DNA of 64,000 nt from Arthrobacter sp. B0490 (GTDB taxonomy: Bacteria; Actinomycetota; Actinomycetes; Actinomycetales; Micrococcaceae). Below the pieces are notes generated by a model that saw only the letters and a program-made list of their open reading frames with translations, ran no database searches and was not told the origin of the DNA. Position 1 is the stretch's first letter. Each line of letters opens with the position of its first letter. The position numbers and the translations under genes were made by a program. Where the stretch lies: contig NZ_PJIR01000004.1 in assembly GCF_002929355.1 (NCBI RefSeq), positions 124,001-188,000 on the forward strand, written 5' to 3'. This document shows, one piece after another, positions 8,514-16,577 of the stretch.

Positions 8514-9485
8514 ATGACTTCCTTCGCCGGCGTGTCCGTCCTCGACCGGGCCCAGTCGCGCCTCGGGTCCTCCGACGCCGGGACCCTGCAGGCCGTGATC
8601 GGGCGGGCCCGCCGGGCCGAGGGGCTCGGGTACCGGCGCTTCTGGGTCGCGGAGCACCACGGCGTGCCGGGTATCGCGGGGTCGGCGCCCGCCATCCTCG
8701 CCGCGGCCGTCCTCGCGGGCACGACGACGATGCGCGTGGGCACGGGCGGGATCATGCTGCCGAACCACCAGCCCCTCGTCGTCGCCGAACAGGCCGCGAC
8801 GCTGGCCGCCCTGTCCGGCGGCCGGTTCGACCTCGGGGTCGGCCGGTCGCTCGGCTTCACCTCCGCGGTGCGTACCGCGCTGCGGACGGGGAAGGAGGAG
8901 GCGGACCGGTTCGGGGAGGACATCGCCGAACTGCTCGCCTTCCTCGACGGCACGGCACCCGTGACGGCCCGCCCGCAGGACGCCGGCCGCACGCCCGTGT
9001 TCGTCCTCGCCACGGGGCAGGGCGTGGACATCGCGGCGCGGGCGGGCCTCGCCGTCGTGCTCGGCGGGCCGGCCCTGTTCCGGGACGGCCGGCCGGCCCT
9101 CGAGCGCTACCGCGCCGCCTTCCGCCCGTCCGCGTGGTGGGACAGGCCGCACGTCGTGGCCTCGCTCAACGTGGCGGTCGCCGGGACGGAGGCGGCGGCG
9201 CGGCGGTTGCTCCTGCCGGAGGCGCGGGCACTCGCCGTCTCGCGGACCAAGGGGTACTTCCCGCCGCTCGGGTCCGCCGATGAACCCCTGACCGCCCGGG
9301 AGGAGGGGCTCGTCGAGGAGTCCCTGGCGACGGCCGTGTACGGGACGGCGGCCGAGGTGGAGCTGCAGCTCGACGAACTGCAGGCACGCACCGGCGCCGA
9401 CGAACTGCTGGTCAGCGGCGGGGCGTACGACCTCGAGGGACAGGCGGTCTCGGACGAACTGCTGGCCGGGATCACCGCACCCTGA
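8514..9485 (+). CDS. LLM-class flavin-dependent oxidoreductase (luciferase-like)
   Basis: A 323-residue luciferase-like monooxygenase fold. The first strand is SVLDRAQSRLGSSDAGTLQ, then YRRFWVAEHHGVPGIAGSAP (typical AEHH motif at the flavin site) and GTGGIMLPNHQPLVVAEQAATL. The C-terminal substrate region contains TAREEGLVEESLATAVYGT. The family uses reduced FMN to oxidise diverse small molecules; this subgroup resembles MsnO8-type proteins of unknown substrate. It stands alone between opposing genes, with a hairpin after the stop. Confidence 0.9.
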   Translation: MTSFAGVSVLDRAQSRLGSSDAGTLQAVIGRARRAEGLGYRRFWVAEHHGVPGIAGSAPAILAAAVLAGTTTMRVGTGGIMLPNHQPLVVAEQAATLAALSGGRFDLGVGRSLGFTSAVRTALRTGKEEADRFGEDIAELLAFLDGTAPVTARPQDAGRTPVFVLATGQGVDIAARAGLAVVLGGPALFRDGRPALERYRAAFRPSAWWDRPHVVASLNVAVAGTEAAARRLLLPEARALAVSRTKGYFPPLGSADEPLTAREEGLVEESLATAVYGTAAEVELQLDELQARTGADELLVSGGAYDLEGQAVSDELLAGITAP

Positions 9486-9493
9486 CGCGGTAA

Positions 9494-9517
9494 GGGTGGC
9501 CGTCGTCGGCGCCACCC
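9494..9517 (+). terminator. Terminator-like hairpin after LLM oxidoreductase
   Basis: GGGTGGC (9494-9500) pairs with GCCACCC (9511-9517) around a 10-base loop, directly after the stop at 9485. Confidence 0.5.
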
Positions 9518-9530
9518 CCACCCGGATAGT

Positions 9531-9569
9531 AAGCATGCTTGTTATGTGGGGCGGAATCGCTCTAGTCTG
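9531..9569 (+). promoter_or_regulatory. Promoter region of the DUF2382 gene with palindrome
   Basis: The perfect palindrome AAGCATGCTT (9531-9540) lies just upstream of GTTATG and a -10-like TAGTCT (9564-9569). The AT-rich patch contrasts with its surroundings. A stress sigma factor or repressor could act here, but this is inference. Confidence 0.4.
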
Positions 9570-9615
9570 ACGGGATGCGTCGCCTCAGGCGGGCGACACC
9601 GACGACAGGACCACC

Positions 9616-10530
9616 ATGCTCACGATGCACGATCTCGACCCCCTTCTCGGCCACCGCAGTGCCGTCGTCACGGACCAGGGGGACAAGGTGGGCTCGATCG
9701 GGGAGGTGTTCCTGGATGACGCCACGGACACGCCGACCTGGGTCACCGTCCACACCGGCCTGTTCGGGACGAAGGAGTCCTTCGTCCCGCTCGAAGGGGC
9801 CACGGTCCGGGGCGGCGAGCTCGTCGTCGCCTATCCGCGGGACCTCATCCGGCACGCTCCCTCGACCGAACGCGACGGTCACCTGAGCCCCGAGGACGAG
9901 AGCGCGCTGTTCCGGCACTACGGCCTGCAGGCCCCCGCGACGTCGAACGACGACGACCACGCCGTCCAGCGGCCGGGCGACGCCCCCGTCCAGGAGGGCC
10001 GCGACGACGGCGAACCGTGGATGATCCGCTCGGAGGAGCGCCTCCGGGTCGGCACCGAGACGTACGAGGCCGCCCGGGTGCGGCTGCGGAAGTACGTCGT
10101 CACCGAGCAGGCCACCCTGACGGTGCCGTTGCAGAGGGAGGAACTCCTGATCGAGCGGGAGCCGATCACGACGTCCGGCGCCGTGTCCGAGGACTCGCTG
10201 TTCCAGGAGGAGATCGTCGAGTTCGTGCGACACGAGGAGCACGCCGTGGTGGTGGGCACGGAGACCGTCCCCGTCGAGCGTGTGAGGCTGGGCAAGGCGA
10301 CGGTCACGGGCAGGACGACGGTCAGGGAGCAGGTGCGGAAGGAACGCATCGCCAGCAGCATCGACGGCGAGCCCATGAGCGATGCCGGTACCCGACGGTC
10401 CGGGGGCCGCACGCGCCGGACGACGACCGGCGGCACGGGCCGCGGCCGCGCCGTACCGGCCGAGGAGTCCGGGAGGACCGGGACGAACAGCCCCAACCCG
10501 CTCCTCAAGGGCAAGAACAAGCGGCGTTGA
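9616..10530 (+). CDS. PRC-barrel and DUF2382 (YsnF/AvaK-type) stress protein
   Basis: A 304-residue cytoplasmic protein. Residues ~1-80 are a PRC-barrel (LLGHRSAVVTDQGDKVGSIG...). Residues ~130-245 are the DUF2382 domain with its repeating Arg/Glu strands (SEERLRVGTETYEAARVRLR, VTEQATLTVPLQREELLIER, VPVERVRLGKATVTGRTTV). The tail from ~255 is Gly/Arg/Thr-rich and basic. Related proteins are common stress-response proteins with no defined biochemistry. ATG 9616 and 9625 are both possible. A nested hairpin follows the stop. Confidence 0.9.
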   Translation: MLTMHDLDPLLGHRSAVVTDQGDKVGSIGEVFLDDATDTPTWVTVHTGLFGTKESFVPLEGATVRGGELVVAYPRDLIRHAPSTERDGHLSPEDESALFRHYGLQAPATSNDDDHAVQRPGDAPVQEGRDDGEPWMIRSEERLRVGTETYEAARVRLRKYVVTEQATLTVPLQREELLIEREPITTSGAVSEDSLFQEEIVEFVRHEEHAVVVGTETVPVERVRLGKATVTGRTTVREQVRKERIASSIDGEPMSDAGTRRSGGRTRRTTTGGTGRGRAVPAEESGRTGTNSPNPLLKGKNKRR

Positions 10531-10538
10531 GCCCGAAA

Positions 10539-10569
10539 CGGGACCGCCTCCGGCGAGGCGACAGTCCCG
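10539..10569 (+). terminator. Terminator-like nested hairpin
   Basis: The outer arms CGGGAC/GTCCCG (10539-10544, 10564-10569) enclose inner CGCCT/AGGCG (10545-10549, 10556-10560). It lies nine bases after the DUF2382 gene. Confidence 0.5.
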
Positions 10570-10653
10570 CGTGCCCCGGACCGGGAGCGCCCGGATGGCC
10601 CGTGAATCCGCTAGCGTCTGGGGAGAGGCGCAGGCGAGTACGTGGAGGAAGAC

Positions 10654-11631
10654 ATGACGAGTCCGATCGACCAGTCCGCAGGTACACCTGTCCGGGTGAG
10701 CCTCGGGTCCTGGCCCACGCCGCTCGAACCCGCGCCTCGCCTGTCCTCCGCCCTGGGTCTCGATCCGGACGACCTCCGGATCAAACATGACGACCTCATC
10801 GGCCTAGGTGGGGGCGGCAACAAGGTGCGCAAGCTCGAGTGGACCGCCGGCACAGCGCTCGCGCAGGGGGCCGATGTGCTGGTCACCAGTGGAGCGGCGC
10901 AGAGCAATCACGCCCGTCTGACCGCCGCGGCGGGCGCCCGGCTCGGGGTCGACGTCGTCCTCGTGCTGACCGGGACGCCCGCACCCGCCGGCAACATCGC
11001 CCTCGACACCCTGCTGGGCGCCTCCGTCCACTGGTGCGGCGACGTCTCGGACGGGGAACTCGCCGCCCGCGTGCAGGAGGTGGCGGACGGGCTGGCAGCG
11101 CAGGGCCGACGGCCCGCCATCATCCCCTTCGGCGGGTCGAACGCACTCGGCGCCACCGGTTACCGCACGGCGGGGGACGAACTCCTCCGTCAGGATCCCG
11201 CCGTGCAGCATGTCGTGGTGGCGGTCGGCTCCGGCGGGACCATGGCGGGTCTCGTCGCGGCTCTCGGAGCCGGGCGCGTCCTCGGGGTGGATACCGGAGC
11301 GTTGCCGGACCCGGCCTCGGCCGTCGCCGGGATGGCGGCGGAGCTCACGGGACAGCCCGCGGACCCGTCGACCCTGCGCATCGACGGAAGCCTGCTCGGG
11401 CCCGGCTACGGCTCCGTCACCGACGTCGTCCTCGAGGCGATGCGCCTCGCCGCGCACACCGAGGGCCTCGTCCTCGATCCCACCTACACGGCACGCGCCA
11501 TGGCGGGGCTCATGGCGGCGGTCCGACAGGGTGACGTGACCCGGGGTCGACGCATCGTGTTCTGGCACACCGGGGGACTGCCGGGACTGATGGGACACAC
11601 CACGGCACTCGAGAGGATCATGGCTGGATGA
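10654..11631 (+). CDS. PLP-dependent D-cysteine desulfhydrase / ACC deaminase family enzyme
   Basis: A 325-residue fold-type II PLP enzyme. The cofactor lysine is in GGGGNKVRKLEW. A nucleophilic serine region (TSGAAQSNHARLTAAAGARLG) and the PLP phosphate loop VAVGSGGTMAGLVA are visible. Family members cleave D-cysteine to pyruvate, sulfide and ammonia, or deaminate ACC; the residues seen do not settle which. ATG 10654 is preferred over the upstream GTG because GGAGGAA (10645-10651) lies just before it. It overlaps the next gene by four bases, forming a two-gene PLP operon. Confidence 0.88.
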   Translation: MTSPIDQSAGTPVRVSLGSWPTPLEPAPRLSSALGLDPDDLRIKHDDLIGLGGGGNKVRKLEWTAGTALAQGADVLVTSGAAQSNHARLTAAAGARLGVDVVLVLTGTPAPAGNIALDTLLGASVHWCGDVSDGELAARVQEVADGLAAQGRRPAIIPFGGSNALGATGYRTAGDELLRQDPAVQHVVVAVGSGGTMAGLVAALGAGRVLGVDTGALPDPASAVAGMAAELTGQPADPSTLRIDGSLLGPGYGSVTDVVLEAMRLAAHTEGLVLDPTYTARAMAGLMAAVRQGDVTRGRRIVFWHTGGLPGLMGHTTALERIMAG

Positions 11632-12767
11632 GCCCTTCCACGGAGCACGACGACGCCGCCGCCTTCGCGTCCTACACGGAGTCCTTCACCGAACCCCGCG
11701 GGTACCTGAACTTCGCGAGCTACGGGCCGCCGTCGCGTGCGGTCCGCGGGCGGGTCGCACACCTTCTGGAGGTTGCCGGTGACGCCGGCGCCGGCGCGAG
11801 CGAGGACCTGCACGCGGAGGACCTCCGTGCGCGCGAAGCCTTCTCGCGGCTCAGCGGGTTCCCCCTCGAGCGCGTGGGGCTGACCGGCAGCACCTCCCTC
11901 GGCCTGTTCCAGGTGGCGTTCGGCCTGCCCGGCGGGTCGGTGCTCGTCGGCGCCGGCGAGTTCCCGTCCAACGTCTATCCCTGGCTGCGGACGAGCGCCA
12001 TGGGGCGGGCGCGCGTCGACCTGACCGGTGAACCCGGCACCCGCATGACGCCCGACGTCGTCGCCCGTGCGCTGACGGACGACACCGTCGCCGTGAGTGT
12101 CAGCGCCGTCGACTTCTGCACCGGCTACCGCGCCGACCTCGCGGGCATCCGCGAGGCGATCGGTCCCGACCGGCTGCTGCTGGTCGATGGCATCCAGGGC
12201 TTCGGCGTCGCGGATCTCGAATGGACGCTGGCCGATGTGCTCATCGCCGGCGCGCAGAAGTGGGTCCGCGGCGGCTGGGGTGCCGCCGCCCTCGCCCTGT
12301 CGCCGCAGGGCATGGAGCGGATCGAGCCGTTGCTCACCGGGTGGACGGGCGTCACGGACTCCCGCCGGTACGACGGCGAGGAGCATCCGCCCCTGCCCGG
12401 AGCGCAGCGCTTCTCCATCTCCAACCTCTCGCCCTACGCGACCGGCGCCTTCGCGGAGGCCCTCACACTGATCGAGTCCGTGGGCGTACCCGCGATCGAC
12501 GGCATCGTCGCCACACACGCCCAGGCGCTCGTCGAGCAGCTCGACGCCGCCGGGGTGGAGGTCCTCTCGCCCCGGGAGCGTTCGGAGAGCGCTGGGATCG
12601 TGGTGGCGGGGCTTCCCGGGCGAGCGGCGGAGGCCCAGGGGGCGCTCGCGGCCGCAGACATCACCGCGACGCTGCACGGAGAGGACCGCATCCGCTTCTC
12701 CGTCCATGCGACCACCCGCTCCGAGGCGTTCGGCGACGCCGCGGAGGTGCTCGGGCGGTTCGCCTGA
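11628..12767 (+). CDS. Aminotransferase class V-fold PLP-dependent enzyme
   Basis: A 379-residue fold-type I PLP enzyme of class V (cysteine desulfurase/kynureninase-like). Visible landmarks are GYLNFASYGPPS at the N-terminus, GLTGSTSLGLFQVAFGLPGG for the phosphate region, LLVDGIQGFGVADL with the PLP-ring Asp, and the Schiff-base Lys in AGAQKWVRGGWG. ATG 11628 overlaps the stop of the desulfhydrase-like gene, so the two enzymes probably act on one pathway, perhaps sulfur amino acids or imino acids. Substrate is unknown. A long palindromic repeat follows the stop. Confidence 0.88.
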   Translation: MSPSTEHDDAAAFASYTESFTEPRGYLNFASYGPPSRAVRGRVAHLLEVAGDAGAGASEDLHAEDLRAREAFSRLSGFPLERVGLTGSTSLGLFQVAFGLPGGSVLVGAGEFPSNVYPWLRTSAMGRARVDLTGEPGTRMTPDVVARALTDDTVAVSVSAVDFCTGYRADLAGIREAIGPDRLLLVDGIQGFGVADLEWTLADVLIAGAQKWVRGGWGAAALALSPQGMERIEPLLTGWTGVTDSRRYDGEEHPPLPGAQRFSISNLSPYATGAFAEALTLIESVGVPAIDGIVATHAQALVEQLDAAGVEVLSPRERSESAGIVVAGLPGRAAEAQGALAAADITATLHGEDRIRFSVHATTRSEAFGDAAEVLGRFA

Positions 12768-12775
12768 GGGCTGCG

Positions 12776-12881
12776 GCACCCGCCGTCGTTCCCCGGTTCT
12801 GCGCAAGCCGCGGTCGGAATGCGGCGTGTCCTGACGCGACACGCGTTTCCTGCTGCCGAAACCGGGAACGACGACGGGTGC
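12776..12881. repeat. Palindromic intergenic repeat element, copy A
   Basis: Arms 12776-12798 and 12860-12881 are inverted repeats of 22-23 bases with one mismatch and one bulge. The 61-base interior holds a nested perfect hairpin GCGTGTC/GACACGC (12824-12830, 12838-12844). A diverged copy in the same orientation lies at 15011-15116, with the motifs CGCCGTCGT, GGCGTGTCC and GGGAACGACG at identical spacing. It may also act as a terminator for the PLP operon. The rest of the gap to 13114 holds only the protease promoter region. Confidence 0.7.
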
Positions 12882-13026
12882 GAACCCGGCAGCCCGACCG
12901 GGGGACAGGCGCCGCGGCACTATAGGCCTGCCGCTGCCGGTGCGGCAGACCGCGGCACGCCGATGGTTCGCAGAACGCAATCATTCCTCGAAGTGTCTGC
13001 CGACGGTGCTAACGTCCGAGCCAGAA

Positions 13027-13078
13027 CATGTGACCTAGGCAACATGTTCGTAACCTCAGGCATCTAACCTGAGCATGT
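13027..13078 (+). promoter_or_regulatory. AT-rich control region of the M6 protease with repeated ACATG motifs
   Basis: ACATGTG, ACATGTT and GCATGTT recur at about 20-40-base intervals here, interleaved with the inverted repeat CTCAGG (13055-13060)/CCTGAG (13068-13073). This is the AT-richest non-coding stretch nearby and lies 40-90 bases upstream of the protease start. Operator function is inferred from the repetition only. Confidence 0.4.
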
Positions 13079-13114
13079 TTTGCATCAGCTGGGACATTTC
13101 ACTAAGGAGAACCC

Positions 13115-14941
13115 TTGAATCTCACCACCCGAACCGGGGGGCTGCGGTGCGCGATGGCGCTCGCCGTGACCACCGCCGTCGTGCTCGCCCCCGTGAGCGC
13201 GCAGGCCACCACCGGCACCGCGGCGGGCTCAGCCGCCGCGACGTCGTTCACGTCCTCACCGAGCGCCGACGGCGCTGCCCAGAAGCTCGACGACCGTTCC
13301 GATCCCGCGGCCGAGGAACGCCGCGACCTCAACCAGCAGGGCGTGGCCAAGGTCCTCTCGGGTGAGGCGAAGGTCGAGGACCGGGGCGGATCCAAGGCCG
13401 TCAAGATCGCACCCGGCCAGTGGGCGCAATACGGCCTGCAGGACAGCGACCAGATCCTGTCCTTCCTCGTGGACTTCGGCGACAAGGCCGACCCCCGCTT
13501 CCCGACCGCGGCCCCGGGCCCCACGAACGGCGCGATCAAGGAGCCGAACCGCGCGGTGGACAACTCCACCTACTGGTCCTACACCTTCGACCGCGAGCAC
13601 TACCTCGACATGTTCTTCGGCACCGAGGGCGAGTCGCTGAAGGGCGTCTACGAGGAGATGTCCAGCGGCCGCTACACGGTCGACGGCGACGTCAGCGACT
13701 GGGTCACCGTCCCCTACTCCTCGGCCAGCTACGGCGAGACCGAGAGCCAGGCCGACATGACCCGCTTCGTGCAGGACACCGCGAACGCCTGGTACGACTC
13801 GCAGGTCGCGGCCGGCAAGACCGCCGCCGAGATCGACGCGTACCTCGCCGGCTTCGACCAGTGGGACCGCTACGACTTCGACAAGGACGGCGACTTCGAC
13901 GAGGCCGACGGCTACATCGACCACTTCCAGGCCATCCACGCGGGTGAGGGCGAGGAGGCCGGCGCGGCGTCATCGGCCATCTGGTCGCACCGCTGGGCCG
14001 TCGGACAGGCGGGACGCGGCACGGCCGGGCCCGCAGCCAACCCCTTCGGCGGCATCAAGATCGGCAAGTCCGACGTCTGGATCCGCGACTACACCACGGA
14101 GCCCGAGAACGGCGGCCTCGGCGTCTTCGCGCACGAGTACGGCCACGACCTCGGACTGCCCGACCTGTACGACACGAGCGGCGGCGAGAACGGCACCGGC
14201 TTCTGGACGCTCATGAGCTCCGGTTCCTGGCTCGGCCACGGCGACGGCTCGATCGGCACCACCCCGAACCACATGGGCGCCTGGGAGAAGCTGCAGCTCG
14301 GCTGGCTCGACTACGACGTCGCCACGGCAGGCGTGAAGTCGACCCACAAGATCGGCCCCTCGTTCCACGCCACGAAGGCACCACAGGCCGTCGTCGTGAA
14401 CCTGCCCAAGGACGCTGCCGGCAAGAACCGCTTCTACATCGCGGAGAACCGGGTGTACGCGGGGTACGACGCCACGCTCGCCACCGGCCCGTACAACTTC
14501 GGCTGGGGCCTCACCGCGCCGGACACCGTGGAGCACTACAAGTACCAGGACGGCCTGAGCATCACGTACTGGAACACCGCGCAGGCCAACAACAACACGC
14601 GCCAGCACCCGGGCGCAGGCCTTGCCCTGCCCGTGGACGCGCACCCGAAGGCCCTCGCCTGGTCCGACGGCACCGTGCTCCGCAACCGGATCCAGAGCTT
14701 CGACGCCACCTTCGGCAAGGAGGCCACCGATGCGCTGAGCCTGCACCGCGAGACCGCGGCGGGCATGACGACGGCCACCGCTCCGTCACAGCCGGGCGTC
14801 GCGGTCTTCGACGACACCAACCCCAACGCCTACTACGACGCCACGAACCCGCAGGGCTCGGTCGTCGTCGCCGGGACCGGGACGAAGATCGAAGTGGTCC
14901 AGTCGAACTCGACGGGCATGCTGACCCTGCAGGTCCGCTAG
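13115..14941 (+). CDS. Secreted M6-family metalloprotease (immune inhibitor A-like)
   Basis: A 608-residue exported protease. TTG 13115 is the start, set by AAGGAG (13104-13109). The signal peptide is residues ~1-31 (cleavage near AQA), followed by a low-complexity propeptide. The M6 catalytic domain contains the zinc motif HEYGHDLGLPD with His340, Glu341, His344 and Asp350, and the Asp-rich calcium-type loop DFDKDGDFDEADG near 255. The region after ~400 is the family beta-rich C-terminal part. M6 enzymes degrade extracellular proteins. It is a single-gene unit with its own AT-rich promoter and terminator, flanked on both sides by related palindromic repeats. Confidence 0.92.
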   Translation: MNLTTRTGGLRCAMALAVTTAVVLAPVSAQATTGTAAGSAAATSFTSSPSADGAAQKLDDRSDPAAEERRDLNQQGVAKVLSGEAKVEDRGGSKAVKIAPGQWAQYGLQDSDQILSFLVDFGDKADPRFPTAAPGPTNGAIKEPNRAVDNSTYWSYTFDREHYLDMFFGTEGESLKGVYEEMSSGRYTVDGDVSDWVTVPYSSASYGETESQADMTRFVQDTANAWYDSQVAAGKTAAEIDAYLAGFDQWDRYDFDKDGDFDEADGYIDHFQAIHAGEGEEAGAASSAIWSHRWAVGQAGRGTAGPAANPFGGIKIGKSDVWIRDYTTEPENGGLGVFAHEYGHDLGLPDLYDTSGGENGTGFWTLMSSGSWLGHGDGSIGTTPNHMGAWEKLQLGWLDYDVATAGVKSTHKIGPSFHATKAPQAVVVNLPKDAAGKNRFYIAENRVYAGYDATLATGPYNFGWGLTAPDTVEHYKYQDGLSITYWNTAQANNNTRQHPGAGLALPVDAHPKALAWSDGTVLRNRIQSFDATFGKEATDALSLHRETAAGMTTATAPSQPGVAVFDDTNPNAYYDATNPQGSVVVAGTGTKIEVVQSNSTGMLTLQVR

Positions 14942-14959
14942 TCCCTGTGTGAACACCAG

Positions 14960-14989
14960 AAGGAGCCGGGAGGTGACTCCCGGCTCCTT
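14960..14989 (+). terminator. Terminator of the M6 protease gene
   Basis: A perfect 13-bp stem AAGGAGCCGGGAG (14960-14972) pairs with 14977-14989 around GTGA, starting 18 bases after the stop. Confidence 0.85.
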
Positions 14990-15010
14990 CTCACGTTCGG
15001 TGCCGGCTCG

Positions 15011-15116
15011 CTCCACGCCGTCGTCCCTGTGTTTCCCGCGCCCGGAGGGCGGAACACGGCGTGTCCCGGCAGGACATGCGGGATCCGGTGTGAAGGGCGG
15101 GAACGACGGTAGGCCG
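15011..15116. repeat. Palindromic intergenic repeat element, copy B
   Basis: Aligns without gaps to copy A at 12776-12881. CGCCGTCGT is at 15016, GGCGTGTCC at 15058 and GGGAACGACG at 15099, the same 42- and 83-base offsets as in copy A. Central sequences are diverged, and the outer arms pair less perfectly than in copy A (CCGTCGT.CCC against GGGAACGACGG). Copy spacing is 2235 bases with the M6 protease gene between. Confidence 0.6.
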
Positions 15117-15131
15117 ACCTGCGGGGCCCTC

Positions 15132-15899
15132 CTAGTGCGTGGGCTTCCGGCGTCTCGGCTGTGCGACGACGGCGATCGCGATGGCCAGCGCGAGGGCCAC
15201 GATGCTGAGGACTCCGGCGGCGACGTAACGTCCCGACGGGGCGAGGCCCGCCTGCTTTCCGCCCGCGGCAGCGTCCTCCGCCTCCGCCTCCGCCTCCGCC
15301 TCTGCCTCGGGCGACGCCGTTCCGGGGGCCGCGGGTGTCGTGCGGACCGTGTCCGGGAGCGGGGCCGACGGCTGCCGGACCGGGGCCTGGAGGACCTCCA
15401 CGCCGGAGGCGCCGTCGCCCGTTCCCCGAGGCGCGGGAACGGATGCGGACGTCGGGGGCGCGGGCGTCTCGGGGCCGGACGGCGAGGGCGTCGCTTCGGG
15501 AGTGGGCGGTGCGGTCTCGGCAGGGGCGGTGGACGGGGGAGGAGCTACCTCGGGCTGCACCACGGCAGGCGGATCCGACGGTGCAGGGACCTCCGGCGTC
15601 GGCGGGGCCGGAGGGGCGGTCGGCGGGTCGCTCGGTGGGTCACTCGGTGGGTCACTCGGGGGAGCCACGGGAGGCTCAGGCGTGCCGGGATCCGTCACAG
15701 GGGGAGCCGGCGGGGGCGCCGGCGGTCCAGGGGCGACGCGCGGTGGAGCGATGGCTTCCGCAGGAGGAGGCGGCGCGGGTTCCGTGGACGGGACGACCAG
15801 ACCGGCCAGCCCGGGACCGACGGCGGAGGCGGTTGCAGGACTCGCGAGCAGGAGCCCGCTGCTCAGGGCCAGTGCACTGAGGGTGGTGGCGAGGCGCAT
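15132..15899 (-). CDS. Proline-rich secreted protein with C-terminal membrane anchor
   Basis: A 255-residue protein from ATG 15899. The signal peptide is residues 1-~25 (ending ASA). A ~150-residue Pro/Ala/Thr/Ser-rich stalk follows, with short tandem repeats (PPSDPPSDPPSDPP), then an EAEAEAEAEAE run, one C-terminal transmembrane helix (YVAAGVLSIVALALAIAIAV) and a basic cytoplasmic tail RRRKPTH. No LPXTG motif is visible. This is the plan of a single-pass protein whose stalk spans the cell wall. No enzymatic domain is present, and function is unknown. Confidence 0.75.
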   Translation of the reverse strand: MRLATTLSALALSSGLLLASPATASAVGPGLAGLVVPSTEPAPPPPAEAIAPPRVAPGPPAPPPAPPVTDPGTPEPPVAPPSDPPSDPPSDPPTAPPAPPTPEVPAPSDPPAVVQPEVAPPPSTAPAETAPPTPEATPSPSGPETPAPPTSASVPAPRGTGDGASGVEVLQAPVRQPSAPLPDTVRTTPAAPGTASPEAEAEAEAEAEDAAAGGKQAGLAPSGRYVAAGVLSIVALALAIAIAVVAQPRRRKPTH

Positions 15900-16089
15900 G
15901 GCGGGGTCTTCTCCGAAGGGGCGGCGAGCGGCTGCGGGGACGATGAGACGGCCTCCCGCAGCATGCTGACGATCACCCTCCATCCTACGGGGCGCGTCTG
16001 CTCGACCCCGCGGGTCGCCGCACGGGTCGGGCGCTTGCCAGGCGGGGCCGGCCCCGGGTAGTGCCGGTCCCTGCGAACACCCGATCGGC

Positions 16090-16509
16090 TCAGGCGTGCT
16101 CGAGGACCACCGGACGGAAGACGAAGAAGCGGTACGCGATGTAGCGGAACACGTTGCCCAGGAGGACGCCCACGACATTCCCGGAGACGTTGTCGGCCAG
16201 CGGGCCCGTGAGGCCGAGGACGTAGTGCGAGACGAAGAGGCAGGCCGCCGCGATGCCGAGCCCCACGAGGTTCGTCAGGCCGAAGAGGAGCGCCTCCTCG
16301 TGCTTCGGGCGTCCGACGAACTGGCGGAACGTGACGTAGTGGCTCCCCAGCCAGGAGACCCCGGTGGCCAGGGCCACGGAGGCGACCTTCGACGTGATCG
16401 GCCCGACGCCGAAGCCCGAGGCGAGGATGTTGTAGACCGCGATGTCGACCATGAACGCGACGGTCCCGACGACGGTGAAGGAGCTGAGGCGCCGAACCGC
16501 ACCGCTCAT
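16090..16509 (-). CDS. GtrA-family membrane protein
   Basis: A 139-residue protein with four predicted transmembrane helices. The GtrA signature features are VGTVAFMVDIAVYNILASG at the start, WLGSHYVTFRQF in the middle and FRYIAYRFFVF at the end. ATG 16509 is set by GAGGGAGGAAGG just upstream; a longer frame is rejected. GtrA proteins are linked to export or flipping of lipid-linked sugars for glycan modification, but no glycosyltransferase partner is adjacent here. A 15-base palindrome lies ~40 bases upstream. Confidence 0.88.
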   Translation of the reverse strand: MSGAVRRLSSFTVVGTVAFMVDIAVYNILASGFGVGPITSKVASVALATGVSWLGSHYVTFRQFVGRPKHEEALLFGLTNLVGLGIAAACLFVSHYVLGLTGPLADNVSGNVVGVLLGNVFRYIAYRFFVFRPVVLEHA

Positions 16510-16546
16510 GGCCTTCCTCCCTCGTCGACAACGGCCCATGCTACTC

Positions 16547-16561
16547 CTTAGGTAGCCTAAG
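16547..16561. promoter_or_regulatory. 15-base palindrome between gtrA and decayed ADH gene
   Basis: CTTAGG and CCTAAG flank a 3-base centre (16547-16561). The core TTAGG-N3-CCTAA resembles half of a DtxR/IdeR iron box but is too short for the 19-bp consensus. It could be the remaining operator of the dead gene to the right, whose Shine-Dalgarno begins ten bases downstream, or belong to gtrA. Confidence 0.35.
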
Positions 16562-16577
16562 CAACTAATTGGAGGCC

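Noticed and set aside
15132..15899. LPXTG sortase substrate
   Set aside because: The proline-rich surface protein has a C-terminal helix and basic tail, but no LPXTG-like motif before the helix.
16547..16561. Iron box for DtxR/IdeR
   Set aside because: The core TTAGG/CCTAA arms are present, but the 19-bp spacing of known iron boxes is not; reported only as a palindrome.
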